64,000 nt of DNA from Oreohelix idahoensis (GCA_024509875.1 JAMPIV010012173.1:96001-160000); one strand, 5' to 3'. Shown: positions 48,851 to 61,550, numbered from the stretch's first letter. Notes: a model not told the origin generated them from the letters alone. Program-made: numbers and translations.

Positions 48851-50249
48851 GCTTCATAGAATGCGCTTAAGAGGGTGTTGCCCTTGCTATAAATATGCGA
48901 TTCATCTTTTAAGCTCTTTTGCTTGACTTCAGATAATAATGATCTTTCGAGTGATTTGAATTTATGATGACTCTATGTAACTTGTGATAACTCTGTATTG
49001 AACTTGTGATAACTCTGTATTGAACTTGTGAGCAAGCAGTATATGGTGACGAAAAATGCTGCGTCCACCTTCTGACTTGTGGGTGAGACAATATTCCTTT
49101 TTAATTGAGGAATGAAAGATGTCCTATGGCGAATTCTGCTAGCCAGATGTCCGTTTTTGATAACTTATTTCTGGTCAGACGTCAGACACGTTGCGTGTAG
49201 ACTCAGACTTCTGATGAACTGAAGACACACAAAAGTCTTCGTAAGTTTTTCACATTTAACATCACTGGTTGACTTTCATTTAAACTACTGCTCATTATTC
49301 ATCTCTCTCTCTGAGTTCAATTCTAATGATGTTAAATATCTTGTGCATGAGAGTGTGTGCGCATGGGAGACTGTGATGATGATAAAGGTGAAATATGAAC
49401 AATTAATTACCTCCTATCATCATGTCATCTTCTAGGAAAATCTTCTGATTTTATTAATCAGTTATGCCAAGAATTATTTGAAACTTTATCTTTCGCACAT
49501 TTTAGCTGTGAGGTTAAAATAAACAAAAATAAGAAAATGTATTAATAAGTATAAGATCTACTAACCTTCTTTTCCCTTCGCAAAATCCTTTAAGAACACA
49601 ATTCATCACAGAACTGAATTATATCCACTCTGAATAAACACGTGTATTAGGCTATGCGTTTTTGGGTTTAATCTCTTCCTCACAAGGTAAAACACTGGAC
49701 TGCTTCACTCTAGTAGATTATGCGGTATTATATATTTCTGGAAGTCACCTGGCCAAGCTGGGCGTCCAATGTGGTAAACCAACGCTTGTCTGAACCGCGG
49801 CCGACCAAAGATAACACCATTACAGCATGAGACGTTTTCCCCTGGCCAATCTGGGCGTCCAATGTGGTGTCACAGAAATTACAGCATGCCCAGATGTTTG
49901 ATTAGGATGACCAGATGTATTTTTACCAGATTTATCACGATGCAATGTGGGCTTCAAACGATAATGTCAGGCATGTGGACTCAATCAAAGGACTTTATTT
50001 CCCCCGATGAAATAACAAATGTGGTTCTCTAGATGCCGGTCGCGAGTAATCACAACGATGAAATAGCAAATGTGGGTCGCAAATATGGGATGGAAGAGCA
50101 AATGTCGGACAAAATACAATATGAAAAATGTAGGAAAAGATGGAGCAAAAAGGCCTTTGCGCTCGTTTATCACAGTTGGTAGTAGGCGTTTTGAAGACTA
50201 GGAATATTCTGTTTCATAACGTCGGAACCAAGGTAAGAACAGGGGGTTT
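48338..50249. other. Spacer with local repeats and a (TA)n tract
   Basis: No gene recognised. (TA)n at 48769-48845. AACTTGTGATAACTCTGTAT is repeated at about 48978-49027. A 27-base word (CTGGCCAA...CCAATGTGGT) occurs at 49749 and 49843. GATGAAATAACAAATGTGG and GATGAAATAGCAAATGTGGG occur at 50006 and 50058. Confidence 0.6.
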
Positions 50250-51929
50250 ATACCCATACATTCAGGTACGATCTTATTATAGTAATGGGAGACCTAAATG
50301 CGAAAGTTGGAACACATAATAATTATAACGAAAGAGTAATGGGGAAATGCGGCAGTGGAACAGTAAGTGAGAATGGGGACAAATTAATAAGCTTCTGCAG
50401 TATTAACAACCTGGTCATTGGAGGAACACTTTTTCAACACAAAGAAGTGCACAAGTTAACATGGGAATCACCAAACGGACGAGACAAAAACCAGATAGAT
50501 CACATAATGATCAATGGCAGATGGAGACATGCACTACAAGACGTGAAAGTAAGAAGAGGCGCATATGTGGGAAGTGATCATCACCTAGTAGTAGCAAGAC
50601 TGAAGGTGAAACTCAGAGCTGCTGGACCAGTTGCAGTCAAACAGAAAAGATATAACATCACGAAACTTAAGGACCCCCTCAACAGAAAAGCGTTCATGGT
50701 GGACGTAAAGAGGCGATATCTGATTACCAAAAGCCAGGAAAGAACAGAGACCGACGATGTGGACCAGAAATTTAACACCATCTCAACAATATACAAAGAA
50801 AGCAGCAAGTCATGCTTGGGATTCCAGGAAAGAAAGAGCCAAGACTGGATAACACCAGAAACGCTAAACACCATAGCGAAGAGAAAGGAAATGAAAAGGA
50901 AGAAAACAGAAGCTAAGTCTCCCAGGTTAAAGGCAATATATAGTGAACAGTACAGTCAGCTGGACAAGGAAGTAAAACGTCAAACCCGTGCTGACAAAAG
51001 GACATTTCTGGATGACCTTGCAAGACAGGCAGAAGAGGCAGCACTGAGAAATGAACAAAGCACAGTTTATAAAATAACTAAAGCTATCAGTGGAAAACGA
51101 GGTGCAAACAACATAACGTTAGTAAGAGACAAGCAAGGAAATCTCATCACCACAGCACAGAGGCAGGAAACAAGATGGGCAGAGCACTTCAGAGAAACAC
51201 TGAATAAGGAACCACCAGAGACTCAGCTGAATGTTCCTGAGGCTGAAAGTGACTTAGACGTAAATACAGACATTCCACGAAAAGAAGAAATTATCACAGC
51301 TATCAAAGGGCTAAAAAATGGAAAAGCGCCTGGTCACGACAATCTGAATGCTGAGCTATTCAAGACAGACCCTGAACTAGCAGCAGAACTATTAGAACCA
51401 CTATTTGCACAAGTCTGGGAAACTGAGACAACACCAACAGAGTGGAGTAAAGGAATAATTGTCAAATTGCCCAAGAAGGGCGACCTTGCAGACTGCAACA
51501 ACTGGAGAGGAATTACCCTCCTCTCAGTTCCCAGCAAAATACTAGGCAGGATAATCATCCAGAGAATTTCAAAAGCAGTTGACCATAAACTGAGGAAAGA
51601 ACAAGCGGGCTTCAGAAAGAGCAGAAGATGTGCAGATCATATATTTACCCTCAGGAACATTATAGAGCAGTGCTCAGAATGGCAGAGACAGCTGTACATT
51701 AACTTTGTTGATGTTGAAAAGGCTTTCGACAGCATACACAGGGACAGCCTATGGAAAATTCTGAGGGCTTATGGAATTCCCAGCCGCATTGTTTCCATTA
51801 TAAAAAGCCTCTATTCTAACTTTACGTGCAGTGTTGGATCGAGTAATATAACTTTCGAAGTGAAAACAGGAGTACGACAGGATGCCCCTTATCAACAACA
51901 TTATTTTTGACAGTCATAGATTGGGTGAT
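50250..51929 (+). pseudogene. RTE-like LINE E, endonuclease and first half of RT (split by D)
   Basis: Non-LTR retrotransposon polyprotein, 5'-truncated. It begins in the apurinic-type endonuclease (LIIVMGDLNAKVG from about 50270, IDHIMINGRW, GSDHHLVVARL at about 50570), then a basic linker and reverse transcriptase (GKAPGHDNLNAELF, LPKKGDLADC, EQAGFRKSRR, motif A FVDVEKAFDSI at about 51715, KTGVRQ). One G is missing at about 51887, which shifts the frame just before the motif-B region. The code stops at the border of element D after GTGAT and continues at 61556. Confidence 0.93.
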
Positions 51930-53510
51930 TGTTACGTGCAGTCTTTGATATCTTACAATATTATACATTGGTATACTTGTTATATTCGCAAATATTTTGT
52001 AAACAAAATAGTGCTTAAGGAAAAGTCATTATTGAGTTACTCCCCTTGAAAGTTGTGTCGGCTCTTTCGATCGAACTCCGCGGATGAGTCCAGTTTTCTG
52101 CGATTTATTCTTTGTTTGGGTAGTAATAGATTGTTCTTGCTTCAGAATATCTATGGCCTGAATTTATGTGTATTGTTTGTCTGAGTAGGACGAGTCTGTC
52201 TTATATCTGTATATCTTTACATATCTAAGTCGAACTATATGTTCTGTTGTCTCTAGAGAGGTCAAAGGCTATTCGGCGGATGTGTCGCTAGAGAGTGGTG
52301 TGATTTGGCTTCGTCCCGATAGGGACTGTGTTTTCTATGTCGGCTTGTCGCCGGGGAAAAAGTGATCTCAGTATTTGTGGGGAAAGTGATAGTCGTCTAG
52401 ACCTATCGTGTATGCTTTACCCCAGTGTTTATTCGTATTGCCAAGGAATGGCAGAATCATATTTCTGATACCAAGGTAATAATAGACACTCTTATGAACT
52501 CTCGTACGAAGCCACCATTTTCGATAGGTACGATTTGAATGTCTAAGAGAATATATTTGACTCGATGAAAACGACTTCGATTCCTAGCAGCACTATATCC
52601 TGTAGATTGCAGTCAAGTGTTCATGATCAAATCTACAGAGCAATGAAAGATTTAATGAATGACTAACTTTAGGACAGATTCATTATCTGTATCCAAACGT
52701 GAGTGACAGCTCACGAGTGAAGCCATCTTGGAACCAAACATGTAGTGACTTTCAAGAAGAGAAAAGGGATGCCCGTATTATCGCTTGATTAGTCCAGAGA
52801 TCACTGCTACACATGAGAACCCATTGCTAGTGGTTCAATATTATTATATGAAAAAACTGTGCTGAACCTTATGTTAAAGAATCTTCGCTAGACGAGATTA
52901 GGTAGAAGCCATCTTGGATATTGTTTATAATCTGACGTGCTTTGTCAGTAAACTCAGTTGATATATATATATATATATGGGCAATACTGAGTGCTTGGCT
53001 ACTGACAGTCCATTATAATATTATTCTACATGAGTGCCCATGTAACATAACATTGCAAGACCAGTTATCCACTGTACCATGATGTATTATGCCAACCTGT
53101 GATTTGTCACTATCTGTGCTGTCGAGTGTGTACGTCCAATTAAACTTTAGTAAAGGTACACAGTCGTTGGTGTCGATGACTTCCAGCCATACATGAGTGT
53201 GAGAAAAGAACATTTGTCAACACCACGAACTCTTCCTATCATTCGCACATTATACACTCCATCTATGTCTACACACCACTGCGTAGGTCAAGTTGACATT
53301 CCATACTCGAACCACGAGCAACACAACAACACAGTATTTAACTCTGGTGATGTTCGAGCGAGCTTCAGATTTCTCAGCATGTCTCTTGCTCAGGGCAAGG
53401 GTCTTGTATTAAGAGTTTATCAACTGATGATGATGATGTCTGCTTCCATCCACTTATAATTATCTTTTGGTGGACATCATTAACGGGAATAAAAAAATAC
53501 GACATTATCA
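51930..53510 (+). repeat. 5' LTR of element D
   Basis: 1581 bases, TGTTACGTGC...TTATCA, with a short (TA)n at 52962-52978 and AATAAA at 53488-53493 close to the 3' border. Confidence 0.95.
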
Positions 53511-53512
53511 AC

Positions 53513-53523
53513 TGGTGGACCAG
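53513..53523 (+). other. Primer-binding site of element D
   Basis: TGGTGGACCAG, two bases after the LTR; the same 11 bases as in element B and different from the tRNA-Pro-like sites of A and C. Confidence 0.65.
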
Positions 53524-54612
53524 CTTTCTGGGTTTGACCTCGCAGAAGTTCAGAAGTCAACAGATTACCGATACCAGACCGTTTCCTGTGGCTGATACGA
53601 CACACTTGCAGTATTGGTTTGCTATTTGTCAACACTTCGTCACGTGACCTGTCAAGTGAATGCAGTATGTAGGTCAGCGTTGTTGACATTTTTACATTAG
53701 ACATTACAGAGTTTCACAGAACAGTTGGATCAATTCTTGTCAATATTAACAGGAAGACAGTATTGGTGAACTAAGAAGACCTATTTTCATCGATGGATCT
53801 TCTTGTTTTCTGTATATGAACTTTAATATTTAAGGCCAGAATGTTTAATTGAATAAAGTGGCAGTTTGTTTATTTTCATAAAAATAACTTTGCCATTACT
53901 GTAAAACTGAGCCTATTTTGCAACACATACTATCATACACATAATTTATATATATATTTATGTTTACATGTTATTTGTTTGTATAGTATGTTAGTTTCTA
54001 TGTCAGCGGGTTGTGTTTAAGGTTGGGTGGCGTCCTCACAACAGAATATCCCACGTCATAGAGGGTCCGTTGTGGGCGTTTTCTATAGGTGCAATTTTCT
54101 TGATTGAAAATTTGCTGCGACAACTGTTGCTTTTGTGTTAGCTGTGAAGTCTGTAATTATTGTTATTTTTGTAATATTTCTTTGTTCTTTAGTTTTGTTT
54201 TGATTTGTTTGTAATTTGTTAATCTAACCTTTTCTATCTTTCAGTTCTATTCACAATTTATATTCATATATTGTGACGTCATTTGTGTTGTTATTCTTTG
54301 CAGATTCAGTGATTATTTTCATTGATTTCCCTATTTGATTTATTTTGATTTCTGCAAACGTTCTTGTATTGTCAGTCCTATTTGTACTTTATGTATTCTG
54401 TTGGTTGACATATGTTTTATATAGGTATATTTCATAAGACACAATTGCCTGTGCACTGCACTTGGATTATGGTATAAACCAGTACCTGATTATTATTACT
54501 ATTATACAAGACCTTATTAAGGCTTGTGACCCACAGATATTGGGATAGTATACTGATTAATCAAGTCATTAAGAACTTGTGGTATTATTATTATTTCAGG
54601 TGATTAGTATTA
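53524..54612 (+). other. 1.1-kb leader of element D
   Basis: Non-coding, T-rich. The text near 54085-54190 (TAGGTGCAATTTTCTTGATT, GTTAGCTGTGA) resembles 26205-26300 in B's leader. It ends ATTATTATTATTTCAG at 54584-54599, a pyrimidine-rich stretch plus AG just before gag, as in B. Confidence 0.6.
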
Positions 54613-56308
54613 TTGTTAGACACCATGTCTACATTAGAATACTTCATTATACAAGGGAAAGCCCTTGATAAGACTGGTCAACAATTAGAACAATGGGCAG
54701 TTGCTCAATATGACAAAGCATTAGCTGCAGAAGAGAGAAGAGCTATGGCAGAAGAGAAAAGATTAGAAAGAGAAGCTGAGGCTGCTGCTGAACAAAAGAA
54801 ATTGCAGATGCAGGTGGAGGAAAGGAGATTTGAAGCTGAACAAAAAAAATTAGAAAGAGAAGCTGCTGCTGAACAAAAAAGATTAGACAGTGAAGCTGAA
54901 CAAAAAAGATTAGACAGGGAAGCTGAACAAAAAAAGATTAGACAGGGAGGCTGAACAAAAAAGATTAGATGCTGAAGAGAAAAAAGCAATAAGAGAACAT
55001 GAATTTGAGTTAGAGAAATTGAGATTGACAATTATGAGTAATGTTAATCAGGCATCTAGTGGTAATGGTAAACCTTCTACTTACAAGGTTAAGGTTCCAC
55101 CGTTCAATCAGTCCAGTGACGATATTACATTCTGGCTGGATAGATTTGAACGTTCTTGTCGTACACATAATGTGGATAAATCACAATACGCTAATCAATT
55201 ATCAGAAAACTTGAAAGGTGAATCTTTGACTAGATTATGCCTTGTAGGAGAAGCAGATAAGGATAATTATGATGTCATTAGGGCGGCTTTGATAAAAAAA
55301 TATCAGCTAAGTGAGGAAGGCTATCGCCTTTTATTTAAAACGATGGTGCCTGAGACGGGTGTAGAATTCTCAGAATTCACTGCAAAGGCACGTCTCACAG
55401 TTGATCGTTGGATTGAACTTTCCAAAACAGAAAAAACGTATGAAGGACTTATGGATTTGTTGCTCAGAGATAAGATTATGTCATGTGTGAACAAACCTTT
55501 CCTTGAATTTATACATGAGCGTAAACCCAAATCTCTAAAAGAAATGGAAGAATATTGTTCCCAATATGTCACTGCACACCCCGACGTGACTTTTGGCAAC
55601 ACTAAGATTAAGGAGAGTATGCCAGTTGCTTCAGCAACACCATACAATCCCAATTATTCACACAGATTTCAGGGACCTCAAAACAGATTTGATAAAAAAG
55701 GTAACCATAATAGTTATCAAAACCAAGGTAACCAATCATTTCAGGGTTCTTCTTCAAAGAACTGGAGACGAGCTGATAGCTCTCGACACAGGGGTGGTCA
55801 TAATTATAGGAATTTCCGTAGAGGAAGTAATTATAGAAACTATCAGGGTTATCCGTCTTGGAGTCAACAAGATCATAATTACAGAGATACTCATTATAAT
55901 GAATATGATGATGGTAACCAAGGGAACTATGACTCAAACCCAAATAGGGGTTACAATAGAGGTAACAATAACTACAGAGGTGATAATAACCGAGGTAGAT
56001 CTCAATACAAAAGACATAAACCACATTTTCAGGCAAACTCTGCACAACAAGAGTCCAATGAAGCCTATAAACAGAGTAAAGATAATAATGATGCTAGTAA
56101 TATGGCATGTGCCGCTTTTGATTTTGGGAGAGCATCTCAGTGCCCCCAATGCAAAACGTTATTTGAGCCAACCACAGTGTCTACTTTAAGCTGTGGCCAT
56201 CCTCTTCCTGCTCTTCCGGCATCAGTCGCGCATGATGGAAGAGGTTCTCTTGTCTTACATAAGGGTTTAGTGAATAACAATCCAGTCTCTGTGCTATTTG
56301 ATTCTTGA
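54613..56308 (+). CDS. Gag and protease N-part of element D (frameshifted)
   Basis: The start is likely MSTLEYF at 54625, matching B; an upstream ATG at 54613 adds four residues. Charged coiled coil (AEQKRLDRE repeats) to about 54940, where a seven-A run instead of six shifts the frame into 55019-56308. In that frame, residues 80-187 are the capsid part resembling SCAN (LIKKYQLSEEGYRLLFKTM, LMDLLLRDK). About 215-345 is Asn/Arg/Gly/Tyr-rich with no CCHC knuckle. CPQC...CGH lies at about 380-398. The frame ends at LFDS followed by TGA (56306-56308), where the protease motif should have Gly. Confidence 0.9.
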
Positions 56309-59300
56309 TGCACCACAATTGGTGTTAGGCAGTCACTCGTAGATCCTTCCCGTGCCACTGGACAAGTAGTCAAATGTGTAACATTTGGCGGCGCATTAGA
56401 GAAATACTCTACTGCTATCATTAGGATTGCTACTCCTTTCTTTACAGGAGATGTACACGCATGTCTTCTTCCGAATCCGATCGCTGACCTCATCATCGGT
56501 CGCATTCACGGAGTCAGAGAATGCACTCCGCAACAAATTTCCACGTGGGAAAGGCAAAACATGCAGATTGCTAACGCTGTAGTCACTAGAGCTCAGGCTC
56601 TTAATATGCCTCAAACTTCATCTACTGAAGATAATGAAGTGCATAACCAAGATAATCCCTTGGTAATTTCTCGTGACTCGTTTATAAAACAGCAAGAAGA
56701 TGATCCCACTCTGAAGAAATTCTTCATTCTTGCAACTAAAGGTGATCCGAATAAAGACACAAGTCGTAAATCGTGGATTACAAAGAAGAATGGCGTACTT
56801 GTACGTATGGTTCAAGACTCCATTACGTCAAGTCATTCTCAAATCCTGGTTCCCAAGAATTTGAGAGTTAAAATTTTGCAGCACGCTCACGACTCTCAGT
56901 GTGCTGGACACATGGGTTTTTCCCGTACTAAGTCAAGAGTCCTTGCGGCTTTCTTTTGGCCATTGGTAAACAAGGACATACGGATTTATTGTCGATCTTG
57001 TAAAGTATGTCAGGAAGTTAAATCCAAAGGTCCACGGCATGCTGCACCCATTCAGGCGGCGGACATTCCTATTCGGCCGTTCCAAAAAATGGCCATAGAC
57101 ATAATTGGTCCATTTAAGATCAAGTCTGCCAGAGGACATCAGTTTATCTTGACGTGTGTTGATATGTGCACACGTTGGCCAGAGGCTATTCCTCTGAAGA
57201 GCATTACTACTGCTGATATTGCAGATGCTCTTTGGCTTATATTTTCTCGTCTGGGGTTCCCCGGAGAGATATTGTCAGACCATGGCACCCAACTAATATC
57301 AGATACCATGTCTCAAGTAATGTCTACTCTGCAGATAGATAGATCTTTAAGTAGTATCTACCATCCAATGTCTAATGGTATGGTCGAACGCCTTAATAGA
57401 ACACTTAAAAACTTACTGGGGAAGATAACTGAGGATCATCCTCAAGACTGGGACAGAGTTTTACCTGCGGCCCTCTTCGCTTACAGAGAGGTACCCAATG
57501 AACATACGGGATTTTCTCCCTTTGAACTCGTCTTTGGCGCGCGTCCGCGTGGCCCTATGTCGTTGCTTCACGATCTCATTACATCTGACAATATTGACGA
57601 TGACACAAAGTCATCCTACGAATATGTCATCGCGTTGAGACAAAAGATTATCGAAGCATGCAAATTAGCAACTTCTTCTTCTGAATTTGCGAAACAGAAG
57701 GCAAGGCAATTTGCCAATAAGAAGAGATGCTTACGACAACTTTGTCCTGGTGACAAAGCATTTGTATTACTACCTTGTAGGGAAAACAGATTACTTATTT
57801 CTTGGAAAGGTCCGTACGATATAATATCGAAAATTTCCGATGTCGACTATATTGTCGATATTGATGGGAAGCATAAAACCTTCCACATCAATATGCTTAC
57901 TGAATTCCATGAACGTCCGGATTATTTGCAACCCATTTTCCAAGCAACGGACAATTCTCCAGTACCACATGGTCATTACTCATCACTGTCCGTGATACAG
58001 GATGAGGAAACAAGTTTTTCAGATGTAAATCTTCCTCTTCCAATGATCCCACTTCATTCTAGTGAATCATGGAAGAACGTTACTGTCTCTCCTGATTTGT
58101 CTCTAGGAGAACAGCGACAAGTTTCAACTATGTTGCAAACATTTCAGGATGTACTCACTGACATCCCTGGACAAACGAATGTCATTGAACATGACATTGT
58201 TCTAACTGACCATACTCCTATTAGGGTTAGACCTTATCCTATACCTATACATTTTCAAGCACAGGTCGAGAAAGAGTTGGATGAGATGATAGATTTGAAA
58301 ATAATCGAACCATCCACCTCTGCATATTCTTCGCCGATGGTTATTGTTCGTAAAAAAGACAATAACATACGTCTTTGCGTTGACTATCGAAAATTGAATC
58401 AAGTAACGAAGTTCGATGCCGAACCTATGCCTTTACTGGAAGAGCTACTTACTCGACTCTCCAAATCTCATTTTTTCACTAAACTTGATTTGTCTAAAGG
58501 ATATTGGCAAATTCCTTTATCTGAACGCGCCAAACCTCTCACGGCTTTTTCAACACCTAGAGGTTTGTTCCAATGGAATTTTATGCCTTTCGGTCTTATG
58601 AACGCACCAGCTACATTCGTACGCATGATGCGCCGAATCCTATCTTATCGGTCAGATGTCATTGCATATCTAGACGACATCTGTCTTTTCAGCGATACTT
58701 GGGAAGATCACTATTCAGGGTTAGATGAATTGCTGTCTACTTTGCGTGAGCACAACCTGACAGCGAAACCCTCTAAAGCCTATATTGGTTTTAGCAAAAT
58801 TTCTTTCCTAGGCCACCGAGTTGGTCATGGTTTCCTAAAGACAGAGGACCATAATACTAGTAAGATACTTAACATCTCAATCCCTAAGACTAAAAAACAG
58901 GTGAGAAGTCTGTTAGGTCTTATTCAATTTTATGGCAGATTCATTCAGAATCTATCCTCTATCATTTCACCTCTCTCAACACTTCTAAAGAAAGGTTCGC
59001 CTCATGTGGTCCACTGGTCTCAGGAATGCCAATGCTCTCTGGATAAGATTAAAACACTGTTTTCAACACCACCTATTTTAGTGCTACCCACTAAAGATAA
59101 GACATTCGTTCTTCGTAGTGACGCTTCATCCACTGGGATTGGAGCGGCACTAATGCAACAGTACTCTGGAACTCTGCATCCTGTAATGTATATTTCCAGA
59201 AAACTTAATGCGGCAGAAAGGAATTATTCGGTTTTAGACCGTGAGCTATTAGCTATGGTTTGGTCGATCCTCAAACTACAGAGATTCCTTCTAGGCGCAC

Positions 59301-59464
59301 ATTTCATAGTAGAAACCGACCAAAAAGCTCTTACTGCTATACAGAGTAAGAATTTGAAGAGCTCGAGGTCTACTCGATATGCAATTGCTCTTCAACCTTT
59401 TCATTTCTCTGTGCGAGCTATTCGTGGATCAGATAATGTGATGGCAGACATTCTGTCAAGATGA
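56309..59464 (+). CDS. Protease C-part, integrase, RT and RNase H of element D
   Basis: Same frame as the preceding segment after the TGA. In the 967-codon frame starting at 56561: HHCC finger at 108-150; integrase Asp180, Asp240 and Glu276 (DD35E); GPY/F module at about 415-450 (SWKGPYDI, FHINMLTEF); reverse transcriptase KLDLSKGYWQ, FMPFGLMNAP, YLDD at 703-706; RNase H Asp854 (LRSDASSTG) and GSDNVMADILSR. All catalytic residues are present. Stop TGA at 59462-59464. Integrase again precedes reverse transcriptase. Confidence 0.95.
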   Translation, partial: CTTIGVRQSLVDPSRATGQVVKCVTFGGALEKYSTAIIRIATPFFTGDVHACLLPNPIADLIIGRIHGVRECTPQQISTWERQNMQIANAVVTRAQALNMPQTSSTEDNEVHNQDNPLVISRDSFIKQQEDDPTLKKFFILATKGDPNKDTSRKSWITKKNGVLVRMVQDSITSSHSQILVPKNLRVKILQHAHDSQCAGHMGFSRTKSRVLAAFFWPLVNKDIRIYCRSCKVCQEVKSKGPRHAAPIQAADIPIRPFQKMAIDIIGPFKIKSARGHQFILTCVDMCTRWPEAIPLKSITTADIADALWLIFSRLGFPGEILSDHGTQLISDTMSQVMSTLQIDRSLSSIYHPMSNGMVERLNRTLKNLLGKITEDHPQDWDRVLPAALFAYREVPNEHTGFSPFELVFGARPRGPMSLLHDLITSDNIDDDTKSSYEYVIALRQKIIEACKLATSSSEFAKQKARQFANKKRCLRQLCPGDKAFVLLPCRENRLLISWKGPYDIISKISDVDYIVDIDGKHKTFHINMLTEFHERPDYLQPIFQATDNSPVPHGHYSSLSVIQDEETSFSDVNLPLPMIPLHSSESWKNVTVSPDLSLGEQRQVSTMLQTFQDVLTDIPGQTNVIEHDIVLTDHTPIRVRPYPIPIHFQAQVEKELDEMIDLKIIEPSTSAYSSPMVIVRKKDNNIRLCVDYRKLNQVTKFDAEPMPLLEELLTRLSKSHFFTKLDLSKGYWQIPLSERAKPLTAFSTPRGLFQWNFMPFGLMNAPATFVRMMRRILSYRSDVIAYLDDICLFSDTWEDHYSGLDELLSTLREHNLTAKPSKAYIGFSKISFLGHRVGHGFLKTEDHNTSKILNISIPKTKKQVRSLLGLIQFYGRFIQNLSSIISPLSTLLKKGSPHVVHWSQECQCSLDKIKTLFSTPPILVLPTKDKTFVLRSDASSTGIGAALMQQYSGTLHPVMYISRKLNAAERNYSVLDRELLAMVWSILKLQRFLLGAHFIVETDQKALTAIQSKNLKSSRSTRYAIALQPFHFSVRAIRGSDNVMADILSR

Positions 59465-59917
59465 CCACATGATTCCACATAACTATTAGGGCTTAGACTT
59501 CTTGATATGTCTAGTTCTATAGTAGTTCCTTTTCTATATCATGATAGATACACATTTGTAATTTAATAATATAATGATTGTATCACTACATAGCGGTTCA
59601 TTGATGTTTATTCACCGCTGTGCTTTGATGATTTTTTCTTCATAAATCATAAATTTAAGATATCTAATACGAAATGATGATATGAATTTTTTAGGCATTG
59701 TGTAATTGCCAGAATTGTATTATACTTTGATGACACCTTCCTGGAAAAAATATACTTGTAGAGAAATAATTTCTCTCAGTTTATGAGACACATTCTCACC
59801 AGTCGCTCCATAAGTCGACTTAGCCTCATATTAGGCGTTATAGGTATTCCTGATATTTTCATCTGCGCATTATTCATGCGTTGTGAGCCTATTGTACGTT
59901 GCTCCTAGATGTATTTC
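59465..59917 (+). other. 3' non-coding region of element D
   Basis: AT-rich without an open frame of interest. Confidence 0.7.
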
Positions 59918-59966
59918 AAAAAAAAAAAAGTGTTCCATTTTTTTTTCCCGGGAGGTGTGGTAAGAC
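59918..59966 (+). promoter_or_regulatory. A-run/T-run hairpin and polypurine tract of element D
   Basis: A12 (59918-59929), loop GTGTTCC, T9 (59938-59946), then CCCGGGAGGTGTGGTAAGAC up to the LTR. Same layout as element B with different sequence. Confidence 0.78.
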
Positions 59967-61550
59967 TGTTACGTGCAGTCTTTGATATCTTACAATATTA
60001 TACATTGGTATACTTGTTATGTTCGCAAATATTTTGTAAACAAAATAGTGCTTAAGGAAAAGTCATTATTGAGTTACTTCCCTTGAAAGTTGTGTCGGCT
60101 CTTTCGATCGAACTCCGCGGATGAGTCCAGTTTTCTGCGATTTATTCTTCATTTGGGTAGTAATAGATTGTTCTTGCTTCAGAATATCTATGGCCTGAAT
60201 TTATGTGTATTGTTTGTCTGAGTAGGACGAGTCTGTCTTATATCTGTATATCTTTACATATCTAAGTCGAACTATATGTTCTGTTGTCTCTAGAGAGGTC
60301 AAAGGCTATTCGGCGGATGTGTCGCTAGAGAGTGGTGTGATTTGGCTTCGTCCCGATAGGGACTGTGTTTTCTATGTCGGCTTGTCGCCGGGGAAAAAGT
60401 GATCTCAGTATTTGTGGGGAAAGTGATAGTCGTCTAGACCTATCGTGTATGCTTTACCCCAGTGTTTATTCGTATTGCCAAGGAATGGCAGAATCATATT
60501 TCTGATACCAAGGTAATAATAGACACTCTTATGAACTCTCGTACGAAGCCACCATTTTCGATAGGTACGATTTGAATGTCTAAGAGAATATATTTGACTC
60601 GATGAAAACGACTTCGATTCCTAGCAGCACTATATCCTGTAGATTGCAGTCAAGTGTTCATGATCAAATCTACAGAGCAATGAAAGATTTAATGAATGAC
60701 TAACTTTAGGACAGATTCATTATCTGTATCCAAACGTGAGTGACAGCTCACGAGTGAAGCCATCTTGGAACCAAACATGTAGTGACTTTCAAGAAGAGAA
60801 AAGGGATGCCCGTATTATCGCTTGATTAGTCCAGAGATCACTGCTACACATGAGAACCCATTGCTAGTGGTTCAATATTATTATATGAAAAAACTGTGCT
60901 GAACCTTATGTTAAAGAATCTTCGCTAGACGAGATTAGGTAGAAGCCATCTTGGATATTGTTTATAATCTGACGTGCTTTGTCAGTAAACTCAGTTGATA
61001 TATATATATATATATATATATGGGCAATACTGAGTGCTTGGCTACTGACAGTCCATTATAATATTATTCTACATGAGTGCCCATGTAACATAACATTGCA
61101 AGACCAGTTATCCACTGTACCATGATGTATTATGCCAACCTGTGATTTGTCACTATCTGTGCTGTCGAGTGTGTACGTCCAATTAAACTTTAGTAAAGGT
61201 ACACAGTCGTTGGTGTCGATGACTTCCAGCCATACATGAGTGTGAGAAAAGAACATTTGTCAACACCACGAACTCTTCCTATCATTCGCACATTATACAC
61301 TCCATCTATGTCTATACACCACTGCGTAGGTCAAGTTGACATTCCATACTCGAACCACGAACAACACAACAACACAGTATTTAACTCTGGTGATGTTCGA
61401 GCGAGCTTCAGATTTCTCAGCATGTCTCTTGCTCAGGGCAAGGGTCTTGTATTAAGAGTTTATCAACTGATGATGATGATGTCTGCTTCCATCCACTTAT
61501 AATTATCTTTTGGTGGACATCATTAACGGGAATAAAATAACACTTTATCA
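59967..61550 (+). repeat. 3' LTR of element D
   Basis: 1584 bases; differs from the 5' LTR at scattered single bases, in (TA)n length (60998-61021) and in the A-rich end near 61535. Confidence 0.95.

Larger units (their letters stand above)
51930..61550 (+). mobile_element. LTR retrotransposon D (Gmr1-like, integrase before RT), inserted in LINE E
   Basis: 9621 bases, LTRs at 51930-53510 and 59967-61550, perfect 5-bp target duplication GTGAT (51925-51929 and 61551-61555). Same coding order and close protein similarity to element B, but quite different LTRs. Two lesions are visible: an extra A in the Gag coiled coil and a TGA in the protease active-site motif. The LTRs differ at a handful of positions, so D is young but older than B. 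Confidence 0.96.

Noticed and set aside
53013..53459. Identical 66- and 88-codon frames at 53.0-53.5 and 61.1-61.5 kb
   Set aside because: They lie within the two LTRs of element D.
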